From: Desulfobacterales bacterium
GTDB lineage: Bacteria; Desulfobacterota; Desulfobacteria; Desulfobacterales; SpSt-501
NCBI GenBank assembly: GCA_030834695.1
Contig: JAUQXK010000116.1
Coordinates: forward strand, 1 to 64,000
Length of the DNA stretch: 64,000 nucleotides
Direction of reading: 5' to 3'
Both the position numbers and the translations under genes were made by a program. Below are positions 61,631 through 64,000 of the stretch, one piece after another (the stretch's first letter is position 1; the number at the start of each line of letters is the position of its first letter). The notes under the pieces are model-generated. The model searched no databases and was not told the DNA's origin. It saw nothing but the letters and a program-made list of their open reading frames with translations.

Positions 61631-62392
61631 ATGGGAAAGCAAACTCGGCCATTCAGAGCCATCTTATCCTCCGATTGGAGCGAGTGTCTGTCGCCGTCGG
61701 GGCCCTTCGACTTCATCGCCTTTGCCTATCCGCAGCTCGAGTCAGAACTGAAGGAGATCTTCCGCAGCTATACCGGAAACCGGATCTCGCTGGGCGAAGC
61801 CTGCAACCGGATCAAAGGAGCATTACCGGGGCCGATCTCGCCGGAGAGGATGGACGCCTATCTGGATCGCGAATTTGCGGTTTACCAAGGGGTCCCGGAG
61901 CTGATCGAGTGGTGTTCGGGCAAAGGCATCCTCTTCATGCTCAACACGACCGGAATGATCGGCTATTTTCAGCGGGTATTCGCCAAGGGTTTGCTGCCGC
62001 GCGTACCGGTACTCTCCGCCAACCCGCTGTTCCGTTTCCCGGCGGGCGACGGCGATCCGCCCTTCATCCTCGATCTGCATGAAACCCGGGATAAGGGCCG
62101 TAACACCGCTATAGTGGTCGCCCGGATGGGCATTCCGGCGGAGCGGGTCATCGTGATGGGCGACAGCGGCGGCGACGGCCCGCACTTCGAGTGGGCCCAA
62201 CTGGCGGGGGCCTTCATCATCGGCAGCATGACCAAGCACTCGCTGGCGACCTACTGCGACAACCAGGGGATCGCCATCGGCCGGCGCTTCGGCCTGGTCT
62301 ACGGCAAGGGCGAGACGCGTGACGTCGAGAGGGAGATGGCGATCGATTTCAGGGGCCTGATCCGCACGATTAAAGAAATCCTAAGGGAGTAA
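61631..62392 (+). CDS. HAD-superfamily-like phosphatase
   Basis: A 253-residue protein. The N-terminal AILSSDWSECLSPSGPFDF resembles HAD motif I with the nucleophile Asp in SSDWSE. MLNTTG may be motif II, and VIVMGDSGGDGPH fits motif IV with the metal-binding Asp residues. The order supports a HAD phosphatase of the SerB/MtnX type, but no named subfamily is clear. ATG 61631; the frame continues cleanly to 62392. Confidence 0.7.
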   Translation: MGKQTRPFRAILSSDWSECLSPSGPFDFIAFAYPQLESELKEIFRSYTGNRISLGEACNRIKGALPGPISPERMDAYLDREFAVYQGVPELIEWCSGKGILFMLNTTGMIGYFQRVFAKGLLPRVPVLSANPLFRFPAGDGDPPFILDLHETRDKGRNTAIVVARMGIPAERVIVMGDSGGDGPHFEWAQLAGAFIIGSMTKHSLATYCDNQGIAIGRRFGLVYGKGETRDVEREMAIDFRGLIRTIKEILRE

Positions 62393-62480
62393 TTCGCTCC
62401 GAGTCATTCTGCGCGAATTCAAATCCCCCCGCCCTCTTTGCCAAAGGGGGAGCAATGCCGTGATGGTCGTTCTCGCCCCG

Positions 62481-62948
62481 TCAAGCGCCAAGCTGCTGCA
62501 ACGCCTCCAGGACTTCCGCCGCGTGGCCCTTGCTGGGGGCTTTGGGCCAGGCGGCCTTCACCATTCCCTTGGGGTCGATCAGCGCCGTGCTGCGTAAAAC
62601 CCCTTCAAACTCCTTGCCGTACATTTTCTTGGTGCCCCAGGCGTCATAGGCTTTGATGACGGCCTGTTCGGCGTCGCTCAGCAGAGTGACCGCGATGTTG
62701 TTTTTCTGGGCGAATTTGCGATGGGATTCGACCGAGTCCGGGCTGACTCCCAGGACCACGGCTCCGAGCTTCTCGAACCGAGGCTTGAGCTCTGAAAACT
62801 CCAGAGCCTCCGCCGTTCAGCCGCTTGTGCTGTCCTTGGGGTAGAAATAGAGCACCACCCATCTCCCTGAGAAATCCTTGAGGCACACCCTGTCTTTTTC
62901 CGCAGCCGGCAGGCAGAATGCGGGGGCTTTGGTTCCTTCTTTGAGCAT
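62481..62948 (-). CDS. bcp: Bcp-type peroxiredoxin with predicted selenocysteine (in-frame TGA)
   Basis: One 155-residue frame when the TGA at 62817-62819 is read through. The first part begins MLKEGTKAPAF and runs to YFYPKDSTSG; the TGA stands exactly where the peroxidatic Cys of Bcp should be (YPKD.T.GCT.EA); the frame resumes TAEALEFSELKPRFEKLGAV and continues through GVSPDSVESHRKFAQKNN to the normal C-terminus. Sec44 would be the catalytic residue. No resolving Cys sits 5 residues later, so it is 1-Cys/1-Sec like. It would reduce peroxides. ATG 62948 is preceded by a weak AAGC-type site. Confidence 0.85.
62789..62819 (-). promoter_or_regulatory. SECIS-like hairpin just after the TGA codon of bcp
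   Basis: Nine bases after the TGA (62817-62819) the transcript can fold GCTCTG, loop GAGTTTT, CAGAGC: a perfect 6-bp stem (62802-62807 with 62789-62794). Position and size match the upper stem-loop of bacterial selenocysteine insertion elements, which lie close downstream of the UGA. The fold is by eye. Confidence 0.65.
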
Positions 62949-63074
62949 GGCTTCCGTCCTATCGGATCCGCCCGAATGGGCCGGATCGATCTTGCGGGTG
63001 TTGTTTCTCTGCAAAAATAGGATCGAGCGCTTAAAGATCAAGTTCCGATCGGGTCTCGCGTCCGGGGTGGGGGG

Positions 63075-64000
63075 TTAGACCGTCTTTCGTTCGAACACTC
63101 TCTTGAGTTTGAACCAGACTGTTATCAGATAGACTGCCGCTACGGCCGCCACCAGCCGCGGCACCCAGAGCCAGAACGGACTCACCCCGAGCGGCCAGAA
63201 CAGCAAGGGATCTTCGATCATGGAATGATTGATCCCGATGGATAGCTGGAGTTTTTCAACCTCCTCCGGGCTGAGCCGCAGGTTGCTGGACTCCTCCACG
63301 ATGACCGCCCCGCCATAGGCCAGCCCGAAAAGGACACCCGTGAGCCAGAGCATGCCGGCCCGCTGGTGAAGCCCCATCATTCTTAATACGGGGGCGAAGA
63401 GTCTGACGAATACATCGATCAGGCTGAACTCCTTCATCAGCTCGATCAGCGCCATCACCCCGATGACAATGATGAGAACCTTCGCGCATAAATGCAGCAT
63501 CCCTGCCAGCCAGTTCTGCAGAAAGGCCCCCATAGAGGGCCATTCCCGCAAGGGAACGGAGACGGATGCAACGGCGGCGCCGGCATCGGCCTGAAGGCAC
63601 CAGGCGACGACTGCACAGGCAGCCAGCGCCGCAGTGATGCGCACCAGCGTGGTCTTCACGAAATTGATCCCGGACCGGGCCTGGATGATGCCTTCCTGCG
63701 GCAGGTTGTGGGCAATCAGGATGAACACGGTGATGATGGTCATGTGATCGCCTGAAAGCGGCAACACGGCCATGGCCGCCAAGGACGCGTACACTCCCGC
63801 CGTCATGCCGATGAGGATCGGCAGTGCCGCCGATGGCGGCAGGCTCAGGGTTGCCATGACGGGCTTGAGAGCGACATCCATATTCTGGAGCCACCCGCTG
63901 TAGTCGAGCAGTGCGGTAGCCAGTGAAACCGGAATGAGGATCTTCAGCAGCCAGATATAACCGCTCAGAGCTCTGCGCAGCCCTTCGCCCAAAGCCTTGC
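63075..64000 (-). CDS. Nucleoside-recognition-domain membrane protein (5' end beyond window)
   Basis: At least 308 residues; the frame is still open at the window edge. Hydrophobic helices are arranged in two similar halves (ILIPVSLATALLDYSGW, ILIGMTAGVYASLAAMAVLPLSG; LIIVIGVMALIELMKEF, LTGVLFGLAYGGAVIVEES), which fits the nucleoside recognition (Gate) domain family. The transported or sensed molecule is unknown. A TTG at 63990-63992 could be a start, but the gene probably begins outside the window. The 126 bases to the peroxiredoxin start contain no gene. Confidence 0.75.
   Translation of the reverse strand, partial: KALGEGLRRALSGYIWLLKILIPVSLATALLDYSGWLQNMDVALKPVMATLSLPPSAALPILIGMTAGVYASLAAMAVLPLSGDHMTIITVFILIAHNLPQEGIIQARSGINFVKTTLVRITAALAACAVVAWCLQADAGAAVASVSVPLREWPSMGAFLQNWLAGMLHLCAKVLIIVIGVMALIELMKEFSLIDVFVRLFAPVLRMMGLHQRAGMLWLTGVLFGLAYGGAVIVEESSNLRLSPEEVEKLQLSIGINHSMIEDPLLFWPLGVSPFWLWVPRLVAAVAAVYLITVWFKLKRVFERKTV

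Noticed and set aside
62410-62455. tRNA-like TTCAAATCCCCCC segment followed by a CCCTCTTTGCCAAAGGGGG hairpin
   Set aside because: No acceptor, D or anticodon arms can be built around it. It is more likely a terminator-like or dispersed hairpin between two convergent genes.
1-64000. CRISPR arrays, transposases, integrases, toxin-antitoxin or phage genes
   Set aside because: None was seen. The repeats found are too few and too irregular for a CRISPR array, and no mobile-element gene motif was recognised on either strand.

Overview
The window looks like chromosomal DNA of a GC-rich, anaerobic or facultative proteobacterium, most likely a Desulfobacterota (former deltaproteobacterial) relative. 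The pointers are an Xre regulator with a cysteine-rich two-CW domain, LutABC lactate oxidation, EtfAB-linked amine oxidation, many ABC uptake systems, and a peroxiredoxin whose catalytic position is an in-frame TGA read here as selenocysteine. The lineage is an inference from gene content. No rRNA, tRNA, CRISPR array, integrase or insertion sequence was found.

Layout. 1-7.8 kb (minus strand): an apparent operon runs mmsA-like aldehyde dehydrogenase, ABC ATPase, substrate-binding protein, two permeases, a second ATPase, iron alcohol dehydrogenase, glutamate dehydrogenase (cut by the window edge). 7.8-8.5 kb: a 668-base divergent control region with two related palindromes 110 bp apart. 8.5-13.5 kb (plus): a dimethylglycine/sarcosine dehydrogenase-like flavoprotein, etfB, etfA and a GntR regulator. 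Together these look like a regulon for uptake and oxidation of an N-methylated or secondary amine. 13.5-20.5 kb: a decayed class-I glutamine amidotransferase, then a dipeptide ABC operon led by a D-aminopeptidase. 20.7-21.6 kb: a small alarmone-hydrolase-like HD protein coupled to a small exported protein. 21.8-26.8 kb: a GntR regulator, a MatC-type carrier, a lone malonate decarboxylase alpha subunit (MdcA) and a TauE permease, apparently a malonate module without the decarboxylase. 26.8-31.4 kb: a CBS/CorC membrane protein and a polar amino acid ABC operon. 31.5-35.9 kb: an RND efflux pair. 35.9-38.9 kb: two broken genes (ADP-ribosylglycohydrolase, cupredoxin-like) around a lone trpD preceded by a Trp leader peptide and attenuator hairpins. 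38.9-42.6 kb: a glutamate dehydrogenase/CBS fusion and motAB. 42.7-45.4 kb: an operon of HTH/two-CW regulator, metX, metW and a MOSC protein. 45.4-52 kb: a metallophosphoesterase, a Zn-ribbon/J-domain protein, and an ABC operon ending in ilvD. 52-57.3 kb: SpoIIE-type phosphatase, lgt, a tyrosine phosphatase and a GGDEF protein. 57.4-60.5 kb: lutABC. 60.6-64 kb: an AraC/Ogt alkyltransferase, a HAD-like protein, the putative selenoprotein peroxiredoxin and a membrane protein running off the end.

The most noteworthy signals are: the TGA-interrupted Bcp peroxiredoxin with a SECIS-like hairpin just after the TGA (62481-62948); the trp leader peptide with three consecutive Trp codons ahead of a solitary trpD (36742-36988); the lone MdcA with a MatC-like carrier; the palindromes of the amine regulon; and repeated stem-loops after the binding-protein genes of three ABC operons. 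All functional statements come from reading the sequence and recalling family motifs; no database search was run.
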